From the NCBI GenBank assembly GCA_019752335.1, contig JAIEMJ010000019.1:62001-126000 (forward strand): a stretch of 64,000 nucleotides of DNA, written 5' to 3'. Of this stretch, positions 16,401 to 25,347 are shown piece after piece; within the stretch, counting starts at the first letter, position 1, and every line of letters starts with the position of its first letter. The notes below the pieces were generated by a model. That model was not told where the DNA came from. It did no database searches and worked only from the letters and a program-made list of their open reading frames with translations. The stretch comes from Bryobacteraceae bacterium (GTDB lineage Bacteria; Acidobacteriota; Terriglobia; Bryobacterales; Bryobacteraceae). The translations under genes and the position numbers were made by a program.

Positions 16401-16512
16401 CTCGCTGATTTCATTCTACCAACTGGGTGGCCGATATCAGCCACACCACGGCCGAAATGAGCCTGCAACTTGTTCTCCGCCGGATGCATTTAACCTTTAG
16501 GGAAAGTTGACC

Positions 16513-17499
16513 ATGAACAAGAACATCATCGCCGCCTTCGTTGCCGGAAGCCTCCTCGCGGGTGGGGGCGCCTATCTCGCCTTTTCGAACAGCAAGCCGG
16601 GCACGGTGGAGATCACTTCGAAGACCACCGAGCAGCCCCTGAGTTCAGAGCCCGCGGCCCCGGTGGCGGCTGAACCGCCGGCGCCGGTGCCCGTAGTGGT
16701 CGCGAAGCCAGAACCGAAGCCCGGCCCCGTTCCGGCGACGCCCGCGAAGCCCAAGCGGACGGTGCTGGCCAAGGTAACCTCGCCCGCCGAAGAGCCGATG
16801 CGCATCGACATGCCCTCTCCCGTTTCGCGGACCGTAGTAAACCCGGCGCCCGAACCCGTGAAGGTCTCCGAGCCGGTGAAACCGGTGGTCCATGGCGAAT
16901 CGCGGCCGGAGCCCGTCGAGATCCGCAAGCCCGACCCGGTGGTCGAAGAGACGCGCCGCAAGCAGCGCGAACCCGCCCGGGTCACCATCCCGGCGGGTAC
17001 CCAAATTGTCGTGCGGCTCCAAGAGACGCTCAACGCCGAGAAGGTGCAAACCGGCGACCCCTTCCACGCCACGCTCGACGCCCCGCTGGAAGTGAGCGGA
17101 TTTGTCCTGGCTGAGCGGGGCGCGCATGCCGTGGGGCGGATTGTGGAGAGTGACCGCGCTGGCCGCGTCCGTGGCGTGTCGAAGCTGGCGCTCGAGCTGA
17201 CCCAGATCACCACCTCAGACGGCCAGACGGTGAGCCTCCAGTCCGAAACGTTTAACCGCGAAGGGAACACCTCCCGTAAGTCCGACGCCGCGAAGATTGG
17301 CGCGGGCGCCGCCGTCGGCGCGGCCCTGGGCGCGATCTTTGGTGGTGGCAAGGGAGCGGCGATTGGTGGCGCGGCGGGGACGGGCGCTGGCGGCGGCACA
17401 GTCCTGATGACCCGCGGCAAGCCGGCTGTCATTGAAGTGGAAACCCGCATTCCGTTCCAGACGAAGAGCGAAGTCACCGTCATCGAACGGATTAAGTAA
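16513..17499 (+). CDS. Proline-rich envelope protein with C-terminal glycine zipper
   Basis: 328 residues from ATG 16513, preceded by AGGGAAAG; a TTG two codons earlier is in frame but less likely. The N-terminal hydrophobic segment IIAAFVAGSLLAGGGAYLAF is a signal anchor. A Pro/Ala/Lys/Val-rich stalk (about 35-150) follows, typical of periplasm-spanning linkers. A folded domain (VTIPAGTQIVVRLQETLNAE, SGFVLAERGAHAVGRI) resembles TrbI/VirB10-like beta domains seen in many Acidobacteria proteins. Near the C-terminus a glycine zipper (IGAGAAVGAALGAIFGGGKG) could insert in a membrane. Function unknown. Its end overlaps the end of rmuC by eight bases, tail to tail. Confidence 0.75.
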   Translation: MNKNIIAAFVAGSLLAGGGAYLAFSNSKPGTVEITSKTTEQPLSSEPAAPVAAEPPAPVPVVVAKPEPKPGPVPATPAKPKRTVLAKVTSPAEEPMRIDMPSPVSRTVVNPAPEPVKVSEPVKPVVHGESRPEPVEIRKPDPVVEETRRKQREPARVTIPAGTQIVVRLQETLNAEKVQTGDPFHATLDAPLEVSGFVLAERGAHAVGRIVESDRAGRVRGVSKLALELTQITTSDGQTVSLQSETFNREGNTSRKSDAAKIGAGAAVGAALGAIFGGGKGAAIGGAAGTGAGGGTVLMTRGKPAVIEVETRIPFQTKSEVTVIERIK

Positions 17500-18655
17500 G
17501 CTCGTCGGCATCGAAGCCGGGCAGGCTCTTCTGCGTGCCGATCTCTTCCACGTCGCGCAGGCGGCGATTGACGGCGCGGGTGCGCACCTGAGCCTCATCG
17601 ATGGCGACCGCGGCTTCTTCGATCTTCTTCTTCACTTTGTCGAGTGCTTGGCCGTAACGCGCGAACTCCGTTTTGGCTTCGCCCAATACCTTCCATACCT
17701 CACCGGAGCGTTGTTGAATGGCCAGAGTGCGAAAGCCCATTTGCAGGCTATTGAGGAGAGCCGCCAGGGTCATCGGCCCCGCCACGACGATGCGCTGCTC
17801 GGTTTGCAATTGTTCGGCCAGGCCAGGCCGCCGGAGCACTTCGGCGTAGAGACCTTCGGTGGGCAGAAACATGATGGCGAAGTCGGTGGTGGCCGGCGGC
17901 TCCACGTACTTCTCGCGAATGGTGCGCGCGTTCAGCTTGATGGCCATCTCAAGTTGCCGTCCCGCCGCTTCGATGGTCTCGGCCGCGCCCCCGTCCAACG
18001 CCTCGACGAGCCGCTGATAGGCGTCGGCGGGGAACTTGGCGTCGATCGGTAACCAAACCGGCGCATTGCCGTCGACGGCTTGGCCGGGCAGCTTGATGGC
18101 AAACTCAACCCGTTCCGCCGTGCCCCGCGTGGCGACATTGCGGGCGTATTGCTCCGGTGCGAGCACCTGTTCGAGCAAGGCGCCCAGTTGCACCTCGCCC
18201 CACGTACCGCGGGTGCGCACGTTGCTCAGCACTTTCTTGAGGTCGCCAACGCCAGTGGCCAGGCTTTGCATCTCGCCCAGCCCGCGGTGGACTTGCTCGA
18301 GCCGGTCCGAGACGGTCTTGAAGGAGTCGTTGAAGCGCCGGTCGAGATTCTCCTGCAGCTTTTCGTCGACGGTGGCGCGGATCTGCTCCAGTTGGCGCGC
18401 GCCGTCTTGCTGAACATCGCGCAGGCGGTCGTCCAGCAAGCCACGCATCGAGTCGGATTGGCGGCTAATCGCGGCCGACAACTCCTCGCGGACTTCGCGA
18501 GCCGCGGTCCGGCTTTCGTCCCGCAAGGAGCGGCTGAGAGCCTCCACCCAATCGGGCGTGGCCTTGGGATTTCCCGCCCGGCCGAGCCAAAGGCCCAGCA
18601 GCGCCGCCAGCAGGAGCACCAGCAGGATTCCGGCGGCGACGGTAATGATTTCCAT
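17492..18655 (-). CDS. rmuC: DNA recombination protein RmuC
   Basis: 387 residues. A single N-terminal membrane helix (ITVAAGILLVLLLAALLGLWLG) is followed by a long coiled coil (about 40-150: SLRDESRTAAREVREELSAA and onward). The conserved RmuC nuclease-like domain comes next: VLSNVRTRGTWGEVQLGALLEQ, LPIDAKFPADAYQRLVEA, DFAIMFLPTEGLYAEVL, VVAGPMTLAALLNSLQMGFR. RmuC limits inversions and rearrangements between repeats. It lies 19 bases after the phosphorylase gene on the same strand. Confidence 0.94.
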   Translation of the reverse strand: MEIITVAAGILLVLLLAALLGLWLGRAGNPKATPDWVEALSRSLRDESRTAAREVREELSAAISRQSDSMRGLLDDRLRDVQQDGARQLEQIRATVDEKLQENLDRRFNDSFKTVSDRLEQVHRGLGEMQSLATGVGDLKKVLSNVRTRGTWGEVQLGALLEQVLAPEQYARNVATRGTAERVEFAIKLPGQAVDGNAPVWLPIDAKFPADAYQRLVEALDGGAAETIEAAGRQLEMAIKLNARTIREKYVEPPATTDFAIMFLPTEGLYAEVLRRPGLAEQLQTEQRIVVAGPMTLAALLNSLQMGFRTLAIQQRSGEVWKVLGEAKTEFARYGQALDKVKKKIEEAAVAIDEAQVRTRAVNRRLRDVEEIGTQKSLPGFDADELT

Positions 18656-18674
18656 GGCCCCTGACGGCGCGGCG

Positions 18675-19979
18675 TTAGCTCGCGACTTCGAGGATCAGTT
18701 CGCGCTCTTCGGGAGCCGATTGGGAAATGCGGAAGGCATCTTCCACCATCTCGGCGGCTTCCTCGACGTTAGCGTCGTTGGTGTAGTAGATGCGGCAGAG
18801 GATCGCGCCGGAGTCCATCTTCTGGCCGACCTTGGCTTCGAGAATGACACCCACGGCGTGGTCAATCGAGTCTTCCTTCGCGTCACGGCCGGCGCCGATC
18901 AGGGAGGAGGCCTTGCCGATCAATTCGGCGTCGATGGCGCTGATGTAGCCGCCGCGCGGCGACGTGATTTCGCGCGCGCCGGTCGCGTTCGGTAACAGTT
19001 CGAATTGATCCAGCACCGCCGGGTTGCCACCCTGGGCGGCGATCACCTGCTTCAGCTTGCGATAGCCGGAGCCGTCGAGCAGCTTGGCTTGCGCGAGTTC
19101 GCGCGCTTCGTCCAGCGTCTTGGTGATCTTGCCGACGAAGATCATGCGCGCGGCGAGTTCGAGCGAAAGGCGCGTCAGGTCCACGGGGCCCGCGTTCTGC
19201 AGCGTTTGCGACACTTCCATCACTTCGAGCGCATTGCCGACAGCGAAGCCGAGCGGCTGGTTCATGTCGGTGATGAGGGCCTGCACGCGGCGATCCAGAC
19301 GGCGGCCGATGCCCACCATCATCTGGGCCAGCCGGCGCGCTTCCACCTGGCGCTTCATGAAAGCGCCCGTGCCCACCTTCACGTCGAGCACAATCGCGTC
19401 GAGACCGACGGCGATCTTCTTAGACATGATGGAACTGGCGATCAGCGGGATCGATTCCACGGTGGCCGTCGAATCACGCAGCGAGTAGAGTTTGCCATCA
19501 GCCGGAGTAATCTCGGGCGTCTGTCCGATAAATGCCAAGCCCGTCTCGCGCAGTTGCGCCTTGAACTCTTCAATGGAGAGATTGGTGCGGAAGCCTGGAA
19601 TCGACTCGAGCTTGTCGAGCGTACCACCCGTATGGCCCAAGGCGCGTCCCGAGATCATCGGCACGATGACACCGGCCGCAGCCGCGATCGGCGCCGCGAT
19701 CAGACTGGTCTTGTCGCCCACGCCGCCGGTCGAGTGCTTGTCTACTTTGGGGCCGGGGATATCCGAGAGGTCTACCGTCACACCGCTCGCGATCATCGCG
19801 TCCGTAAGGGCGCTCACTTCCCGGTCCGTCATGCCTGAGTGGAACACTGCCATCAGAAACGCCGAAACCTGGTAATCGGGGATGCTGCCGCCGGTATAGC
19901 CTTCAATCAGGTGGCGGATCTCTTCCACCGCCAGTTCTTCGCCATCCCGCTTCCGTTGAATAAGGTCCACTGTACGCAT
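18675..19979 (-). CDS. deoA: Thymidine/pyrimidine-nucleoside phosphorylase
   Basis: 434 residues from ATG 19979 (MRTVDLIQRKRDGEEL), the usual family start; the open frame begins seven codons earlier. It splits thymidine, deoxyuridine or uridine with phosphate in nucleoside salvage. Family signatures: IPDYQVSAFLMAVFHSGMTD, the phosphate-binding KHSTGGVGDKTSL, MISGRALGHTGGTLDKLESI, and DVKVGTGAFMK. The C-terminal AAAR-like domain ends with acidic residues. I cannot separate DeoA from Pdp specificity by eye; the KHSTGGVGD form occurs in both. First gene of the pair with rmuC. Confidence 0.93.
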   Translation of the reverse strand: MRTVDLIQRKRDGEELAVEEIRHLIEGYTGGSIPDYQVSAFLMAVFHSGMTDREVSALTDAMIASGVTVDLSDIPGPKVDKHSTGGVGDKTSLIAAPIAAAAGVIVPMISGRALGHTGGTLDKLESIPGFRTNLSIEEFKAQLRETGLAFIGQTPEITPADGKLYSLRDSTATVESIPLIASSIMSKKIAVGLDAIVLDVKVGTGAFMKRQVEARRLAQMMVGIGRRLDRRVQALITDMNQPLGFAVGNALEVMEVSQTLQNAGPVDLTRLSLELAARMIFVGKITKTLDEARELAQAKLLDGSGYRKLKQVIAAQGGNPAVLDQFELLPNATGAREITSPRGGYISAIDAELIGKASSLIGAGRDAKEDSIDHAVGVILEAKVGQKMDSGAILCRIYYTNDANVEEAAEMVEDAFRISQSAPEERELILEVAS

Positions 19980-20087
19980 GTTAAACTCCCAGGGTATCAC
20001 CCCGCCTTGGCGTTTGTAAAGCCTTCAAAATCAAGGATATTTTGCACTCTTCCCTTATGGATTGGCATTTGCTATGCTAGTTGTGGA

Positions 20088-21122
20088 ATGACTCGCTCTG
20101 AAGCCCTGGAACGGTTCCAATCGCCTGACCTCCTCGGCCTCGGCTCCGAAGCTCATGCGCTCCGCCAGCGTCTGCACCCCGAGCCGGTTGTCAGCTATCA
20201 GATCGACCGTAACATCAACTACACCAACTTCTGTACCGAGTACTGTAGCTTCTGCAACTTTTACCGCCCCCCCCAAAGTGCTGAAGGATATGTCCTTTCG
20301 CACGAGGTGATCTTCCAGAAGATCCGCGAAACCATCGCCCTCGGCGGCACGGGCATCCTCATGCAGGGCGGTCTGCACCCGGACCTGAAGATCGAATGGT
20401 ACGAGGATCTGCTGCGGGCGATGCGCGCCGAATTCGGCGATCAGATCTGGCTGCATTGCTTCTCCGCGCCCGAAATTACGAATATCGCCCAGGTGAGCGG
20501 AATTTCCCTCCGGGATACCTTACTCCGCCTACGCGACGCTGGCCTGCAGAGCGTCCCTGGTGGCGGTGCTGAAATTCTCGACAAAGACGTCCGCCATCGG
20601 ATTAGCCGGCTGAAATGTACCGTCGACGATTGGGTGGACGTCCATCGCACGGCTCATCAGATCGGCTTGCAAACCACGGCCACCATGATGTTCGGCTGCG
20701 GCGAAACGCTCGAACAGCGCCTGAATCATTTCGACGTCGTGCGCAATTTGCAGGAAGAAACCGGTGGCTTCACCGCGTTTATCGCCTGGCCTTTCCAGCG
20801 TGACGATACCTCGCTGGGCCGCTTCATCAAACACGAAGCCACCGCGGTGGACTATCTGAAGACATTGGCCATTTCGCGTCTGTACCTCGACAACATTCCG
20901 CACGTGCAATCCAGTTGGCTCACCGTGGGACACAAGCTTTGCCAACTCGGGCTCAGCTTTGGCGCGAATGACGTCGGCAGTATTATGATTGAAGAGAACG
21001 TCGTGTCCCAGGCGGGAGCGCATTATCAATCCACCACCGAGCAATTGCGCACCCTGATTCGCGGCGCCGGCTACATTCCCAAGCAACGCGATACCCTCTA
21101 TCGTACGTATTATTTACAGTAA
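20088..21122 (+). CDS. mqnC: Cyclic dehypoxanthine futalosine synthase (radical SAM)
   Basis: 344 residues from ATG 20088; the open frame reaches back to 19839 through the divergent promoter region. It closes dehypoxanthine futalosine into its cyclic form in the futalosine route to menaquinone. The [4Fe-4S] cysteines are Cys49, Cys53 and Cys56 (NFCTEYCSFCNF). LMQGGLHPDLKIEWYEDLLR, HCFSAPEI, SVPGGGAEIL and TATMMFGCGET are typical of MqnC rather than the related CofH or MqnE. No other mqn gene is in the window. An extended -10-like TGCTATGCT lies at 20070-20078, close to the start. Confidence 0.92.
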   Translation: MTRSEALERFQSPDLLGLGSEAHALRQRLHPEPVVSYQIDRNINYTNFCTEYCSFCNFYRPPQSAEGYVLSHEVIFQKIRETIALGGTGILMQGGLHPDLKIEWYEDLLRAMRAEFGDQIWLHCFSAPEITNIAQVSGISLRDTLLRLRDAGLQSVPGGGAEILDKDVRHRISRLKCTVDDWVDVHRTAHQIGLQTTATMMFGCGETLEQRLNHFDVVRNLQEETGGFTAFIAWPFQRDDTSLGRFIKHEATAVDYLKTLAISRLYLDNIPHVQSSWLTVGHKLCQLGLSFGANDVGSIMIEENVVSQAGAHYQSTTEQLRTLIRGAGYIPKQRDTLYRTYYLQ

Positions 21123-21132
21123 ACGAAATCCT

Positions 21133-21534
21133 ATGATCAAGCTTTCCCTTCTGCTCGCCGTATCCCTCTCTCTTTTCGCCCAACAGGATTGGCAGGGTGA
21201 TGTCAAAAAGACCTATCCGCTTACCCTGCCCGCGTTTCAAGGCACCAAGCCCGTGTTCAGCCAGGCGGCCAAGACGAATGACATGCCGCAAATCGAGATG
21301 TACTCCGTGACGACAGCGCTGGCCAACCTGAAGACTTCGGCCGACTTCTACCGGGCTAGCCTGGAACAGCAAGGCTTCAAGCAGGTGAAGGCGAACGTGA
21401 CGGATCAGGTCGCCAAAATCGAGATGCTCAACGCGGGACGGAAGCTGACGGCGGTGGTGGTCTGCCAGAAGCAGAGCGCGAAAACTATGCTGCTGGGTGT
21501 CTCGGTGATGCCCCAAGGCACCCTGAAGCACTAA
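21133..21534 (+). CDS. Small secreted protein, unknown function
   Basis: 133 residues, 10 bases after mqnC. A signal peptide (MIKLSLLLAVSLSLFAQ) precedes a soluble alpha/beta domain (VTTALANLKTSADFYRASLE, KIEMLNAGRKLTAVVVCQKQ). The segment around SADFYRASLEQQGFKQV is like small domains that follow two strands and a helix. No family named. It may be co-transcribed with mqnC, but nothing links it to menaquinone synthesis. Confidence 0.7.
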   Translation: MIKLSLLLAVSLSLFAQQDWQGDVKKTYPLTLPAFQGTKPVFSQAAKTNDMPQIEMYSVTTALANLKTSADFYRASLEQQGFKQVKANVTDQVAKIEMLNAGRKLTAVVVCQKQSAKTMLLGVSVMPQGTLKH

Positions 21535-21535
21535 C

Positions 21536-22783
21536 CTACTTCGGCGGATTGGCTCCGGCGGGCGCGGGCACTCCCCCACGGTTGCCACCGGCGGGCTTGA
21601 AAAACATGTCGAGAAGGCCCTTTTTCTTGGCTGCCGCCGCGGGAGTTGCCGCCGATGGGCCACTATGGCTGCTGTCGAGCATCGTGCGGGCCAGCGTCTG
21701 AAAGTGTTGCCCCAGTTCTGAATTCGGGTCCACCTGACGCCCGGCCGTCAGCGCCGCGTGGACACCGTGGTAGTCGTTGGGAAACGTCATCGTCACGGGC
21801 ATGCCCAGCAGGTTTTCGATCTGCTCGGGCGAGATCACCTGATTGCGCTTCGTGCAGCGATTTAAGAGCACGCTCACCCGGTCACCGAGTTCGATGTTCT
21901 TGAGGAACATATACTTCTCGCGCGCGAGGTGCAGCGACGGAATCTCCGGCGTACAGACCAGGAAGATCTTCTTCGCCTCGAGCATGATCTCGAGCGAAAA
22001 CTTCTCCATGTTGCCCGACAAGTCGACGCAGATCGACTTGTAGTTCCGGCGCGCAAAGTCGAGCAGGTGCCGGACGTGCGTACCCTCCAAGCGGAACGAC
22101 GGGTTAATCCGGCCCGCGTGCAACACATCCAGGTTGCCGACGCTCGTCACGAGCTGGGGCCACAGATTCTCGTCCATGGCTAGCGAGTGCTCCGCGGCGT
22201 CGACGATGGAGTACTCGTTTTCGAGCTTCAGCATGAAACGGATCATGCCGCCGTTTAGGTCCAGATCCGTCAGTAAAGCCTTATTGTCTTGCAGGTGGCG
22301 GGACATCGCGATGGCTGCGTTCACCGCGATGGTGGAGGTGCCACTGCCAGCTTTTGAAGGAAGAAACGCGAACAGCAGGTCCGTGGAGTGCATCACCACG
22401 GGACGCTTGTCGAGGGCCTCGCGGAGCCGGGTGACGCTATCGGCGACCACCTGCAGGTTGAAGGGCAGCGAAAGGAATTCACGGATGCCGACGCGCATCA
22501 CGTCGATCAGCACCTGCGGATCGGTGGTGCGGGAGACGGCGACGAACTGCACGCCCGGCGCGCTCTGCTCAAGTTCCTTCACCACTTCGAGAGCACGGTC
22601 AATCTGTTGCAGGCTGAGGAAAATCACCTGCGGGCCGTTGGTGCGGACGATGCGCAACAACTCATGCGCATGCGGATACTTGTCCACGGCCTTCAGCACC
22701 GCCACCTGGCCGAGATCGAGCAGATTCGCCTGCAGGCTCTCACTCAACTCTAGATCCGGGCAAATAATGATGCTGCGCAGCAT
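21536..22783 (-). CDS. CpaE/TadZ-like pilus assembly ATPase
   Basis: 415 residues. The N-terminal receiver-like domain (about 1-120: SIIICPDLELSESLQANLLD, QVIFLSLQQID) has no obvious phosphoacceptor. A MinD/ParA-type ATPase domain follows, with the deviant P-loop LPSKAGSGTSTIAVNAAIAM at about 142. The usual P-loop Lys before Ser/Thr is replaced by Thr, as is common in CpaE proteins. Switch-like LTDLDLNGG and DLSGNMEKF follow. The C-terminus is Ala/Pro/Lys-rich. CpaE/TadZ proteins place the Flp/tad pilus machine at the cell pole; no other tad genes are in this window. Confidence 0.85.
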   Translation of the reverse strand: MLRSIIICPDLELSESLQANLLDLGQVAVLKAVDKYPHAHELLRIVRTNGPQVIFLSLQQIDRALEVVKELEQSAPGVQFVAVSRTTDPQVLIDVMRVGIREFLSLPFNLQVVADSVTRLREALDKRPVVMHSTDLLFAFLPSKAGSGTSTIAVNAAIAMSRHLQDNKALLTDLDLNGGMIRFMLKLENEYSIVDAAEHSLAMDENLWPQLVTSVGNLDVLHAGRINPSFRLEGTHVRHLLDFARRNYKSICVDLSGNMEKFSLEIMLEAKKIFLVCTPEIPSLHLAREKYMFLKNIELGDRVSVLLNRCTKRNQVISPEQIENLLGMPVTMTFPNDYHGVHAALTAGRQVDPNSELGQHFQTLARTMLDSSHSGPSAATPAAAAKKKGLLDMFFKPAGGNRGGVPAPAGANPPK

Positions 22784-22909
22784 CGGCGGCGTGCTCCTTC
22801 TTCCTCAGCCTAGGTGATTTCTAACCACCTGGCGGCGTCGTCTTCCGCCCGGTAACCCCGAACGAAATCTCCACTCCTTAGTACTATCGGCATGGAGTAC
22901 GATTTCTTT

Positions 22910-23227
22910 ATGGCTCATCGCCCGAACCCGACTAGCTTTGAAGTCACCTGCCCCTGCTGCCAGGCGACCCTCAAGATTGACCCCGAACTCCAAGCCGTGA
23001 TCCATCATCAACCGCTTGCCAAGCCTGCCTCCCCCATGGAGGACCTCGCCGAGGCCGTCCAAAAGCTGAAGGGTGCCGCCGCCCGCCGGGAGGATGCATT
23101 CCAGAAGTCGCTCAGCGACGTCAAAAATCGCGAGAGTCTGCTCAATCGCAAGTTCGACGAATTGCTCAAGAGCGCCCAGGCCGATCCTGATACGGGTCCT
23201 CCCAAGCGTGATCTCGACTGGGACTAA
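22910..23227 (+). CDS. Small zinc-ribbon/coiled-coil protein
   Basis: 105 residues from ATG 22910 (MAHRPNPTSFEV); ATG 22892 is an alternative giving six more residues. VTCPCCQATLKIDPE contains a CxxC pair like half of a zinc ribbon. A helical region follows (MEDLAEAVQKLKGAAARRED, SLLNRKFDELLKSA) and an acidic tail. Unknown function. It is divergent from the CpaE-like gene across a 126-base gap that contains TAGTACTA at 22879. Confidence 0.65.
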   Translation: MAHRPNPTSFEVTCPCCQATLKIDPELQAVIHHQPLAKPASPMEDLAEAVQKLKGAAARREDAFQKSLSDVKNRESLLNRKFDELLKSAQADPDTGPPKRDLDWD

Positions 23228-23441
23228 GGTGAACGTTCCAGACGTAAGGGAGTACCAAGGACGTTCCGCGTGTCAGAATTCGACACTTTTCTGGTAACGC
23301 GTTTCCGCCCTGGGCATCCAACTGAGTATGCGCGCCTCAACGATGCTGAAAACGAAGATCTCTCACGAAATCAACAAATTTGCGGCTTCAAAACGGCCGA
23401 TTTTCCGTATACTGGATCCAAGCCGTAACCTTGGACTGAAC

Positions 23442-23876
23442 ATGACCACTACTAAAATAGCGCGCAAGCAAGGGCTCGACCTCGCCCGCGTGCTGATCGC
23501 CGACGATCATCCCGCCTCCCGCCTCACGTTGCAGACTGTGCTCGAAGCTGGGGGCTATCAGGTGGACACCGCCGCCACTGCCGCCGAGGCCGTAGGAAAA
23601 CTCGACACGGACGAATACGCCCTGGTGCTGACGGAAATGTCGATGGAGACGCCCAACTCCGGACTCAAGGTTTTGGCGCATGCCAGAATGATGGATTACA
23701 AGCCGGCGACGGCGGTGCTGAAGACCGATCTCAACGCGGACCGCCGCCAAACTACCGACTTTCTCGTTGCCCCCGAAAATCTTCCCGAATTCTTCGCCCA
23801 GGTCGCAGCTTTGATCAGCGACCGCGCGACGCGACTGGTAAATCGACAAGCCCGCCACGCCGTCGCCTCCAGTTAG
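23442..23876 (+). CDS. Degenerate response-regulator receiver domain
   Basis: 144 residues from ATG 23442; the open frame starts at 23328 but that stretch is not receiver-like. The fold is clear: VLIADDHPASRLTLQTVLEA (acidic pair kept), GYQVDTAATAAEAVGKL, then YALVLTEMSM where the phosphoacceptor Asp should be. That residue is Glu. The conserved Lys of the family FLVKP motif is Ala here (FLVAPEN). No output domain. This looks like a receiver that cannot be phosphorylated in the normal way or is locked by a phosphomimetic Glu. It is five bases upstream of the ankyrin gene. Confidence 0.8.
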   Translation: MTTTKIARKQGLDLARVLIADDHPASRLTLQTVLEAGGYQVDTAATAAEAVGKLDTDEYALVLTEMSMETPNSGLKVLAHARMMDYKPATAVLKTDLNADRRQTTDFLVAPENLPEFFAQVAALISDRATRLVNRQARHAVASS

Positions 23877-23881
23877 TTCCG

Positions 23882-24784
23882 ATGACCGTCTCAGAGTTCT
23901 TGCGCGCCGTCGGCGACGGGGATCTCCCCCGGGTCCGTGAAGGACTCTTTCTGGTCAATGAGCTCGGGCCCCACCCATTCTGGGGTGGCCGTCCCCAGGC
24001 TCTTCACGTCGCCATTGAGACTCGTCGCCTGGACGTCTTCCGATTGCTTTTGGAGGCGGGGGCCGACGTGAACGGGCGCAACGAAGAATACGCCGACTGG
24101 TCGCCCCTTATGCTCGCCGCGCAGCGTGGTGAGCATGAAATGCATGCCGAGCTACTCCGGCGCGGTGCCGTGGTCGGACTCGGCGAGGCCCTCCTGATGG
24201 GCAACGACGCTCGCGTCGCGGAGTGTCCGCTTCCCCCCAAGGGCGAGCCCTGGCTCAACCTGGCGCGTACGCCGAAGTCGATTGACCTCCTGGTGGCGAA
24301 AGGCGCGTCGCTCACCGCGGCTGACCGTTGGGGACAGACGCCGGTAACGGCCCTGAGCCAGTTGGGCGCCTCCGGTCTGCCACTGGTGCGCCGCCTGATT
24401 GACCACGGCGCCAGCGCGGGACCCGAAGTCTACGCCCGGCTCGGTGAACGAGCCGCCCTGGCTCAGATGGACTTGAACGACGACGTCTTCATCGCTGCCG
24501 TGGAATACCGCCACGCCGATCTGGTTGACTGGCTGCTCTCGCAGGGCGCTACCCCGAATGCCCGCGCCAGTGATCGCTCCCGGCAAACCGCCCTGCATGC
24601 TGCCGCCTGGAATGGCGATTTAGCGATGGCGCAACGCCTCATCTCGGCTGGCGCCGATCCGCGCGCGACGGACGAAGAACACCGTAGCACCCCGCAAGAA
24701 TGGGCAGAGGTGGCCGAACGGGCGGCGAACCGCCCGGAATGCCGGGCGGTGGCCGCCTATCTCGCCGGACTTACTGGCCGATGA
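23882..24784 (+). CDS. Ankyrin-repeat protein
   Basis: 300 residues, no signal peptide or membrane segment. Several ankyrin units are visible: PQALHVAIETRRLDVFRLLL plus EAGADVNGRN; WSPLMLAAQRGEHEMHAELL; LPLVRRLIDHGASAGPEV; VEYRHADLVDWLLSQGATPN; QTALHAAAWNGDLAMAQRLI plus SAGADPRA. Ankyrin repeats bind other proteins; the partner is unknown, although the adjacent receiver protein is an obvious candidate because the genes are five bases apart. The 3' end overlaps the end of the facing gene by 14 bases. Confidence 0.88.
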   Translation: MTVSEFLRAVGDGDLPRVREGLFLVNELGPHPFWGGRPQALHVAIETRRLDVFRLLLEAGADVNGRNEEYADWSPLMLAAQRGEHEMHAELLRRGAVVGLGEALLMGNDARVAECPLPPKGEPWLNLARTPKSIDLLVAKGASLTAADRWGQTPVTALSQLGASGLPLVRRLIDHGASAGPEVYARLGERAALAQMDLNDDVFIAAVEYRHADLVDWLLSQGATPNARASDRSRQTALHAAAWNGDLAMAQRLISAGADPRATDEEHRSTPQEWAEVAERAANRPECRAVAAYLAGLTGR

Positions 24785-25232
24785 TGTCGTAAGTCGTCGT
24801 TCCCGCGATGCGCACCTTCTCATAGGCTGCCGTCCAGACCTTGTGATACGGGTGCGACGTGTACGCCTTCAGGGTGTCCGCGCCGCCGTTCTCCATGGCG
24901 AGGCAGGCGCCATACTGGCGCACCACGCGGGTTACCGGCACGGTGGCCGTGGTGGTGGTGGCGTTGAACTGCTTGCGGGCCTCGGCATCCACGGTGAACT
25001 GCGCGAAGGGTCCACGCAGTTTGCCGGCCCACACCATTTTCACCATCGGCATCTTGCCCGGCATGGCGTCGGTCGCCGCGTAAAAAGCTTCCCAGTCCGC
25101 CGGTGTCGCGTCCGGCTTCGCGCTGAAAGCGAAACAGTGCATCATGTGTTTTTCGCCGGCCAGGAGCGAACCGCTCATCGAGGTGAGAGTAGCGAAGGCC
25201 AGGGCGAATGTGGAGAGAAGAAACTTGTTCAT
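24771..25232 (-). CDS. Secreted Dabb-like (stress-responsive A/B barrel) protein
   Basis: 153 residues from ATG 25232; the open frame begins twelve codons earlier. A signal peptide (MNKFLLSTFALAFATLTSMS) precedes a small ferredoxin-like domain: MMHCFAFSAKPDATPADWEA, AMPGKMPMVKMVWAGKLRGP, and a C-terminal LKAYTSHPYHKVWTAAYEKV. The last motif is typical of Dabb/stress-responsive dimeric barrel proteins. Exported members are common in Acidobacteria and Bacteroidetes; function unknown. Confidence 0.8.
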   Translation of the reverse strand: MNKFLLSTFALAFATLTSMSGSLLAGEKHMMHCFAFSAKPDATPADWEAFYAATDAMPGKMPMVKMVWAGKLRGPFAQFTVDAEARKQFNATTTTATVPVTRVVRQYGACLAMENGGADTLKAYTSHPYHKVWTAAYEKVRIAGTTTYDIIGQ

Positions 25233-25274
25233 GGCCCCATTATAGTGGCTTTGGGGCAACTCGACCACAAGATG

Positions 25275-25292
25275 TTGCTATACTCCCAGCAA
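25275..25292 (+). promoter_or_regulatory. Candidate lexA promoter/operator
   Basis: An inverted repeat TTGCT-8 bases-AGCAA overlaps the extended -10-like element TGCTATACT (25276-25284), about 55 bases before the lexA start. Overlap of a palindrome with a -10 box is what a self-repressing gene such as lexA would have. The sequence is not a known Gram-negative or Gram-positive SOS box, so the assignment is tentative. Confidence 0.35.
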
Positions 25293-25347
25293 GGCCCCTA
25301 CAGGGACCCCATTGACTTTCCCTTTTTCTTCGCCCACAATAGCGGGT

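Noticed and set aside
20041-20087. Sigma-70 promoter for mqnC with TTGCAC as -35
   Set aside because: The spacing to TATGCT is about 25 bases, too long; only the extended -10-like element is plausible.
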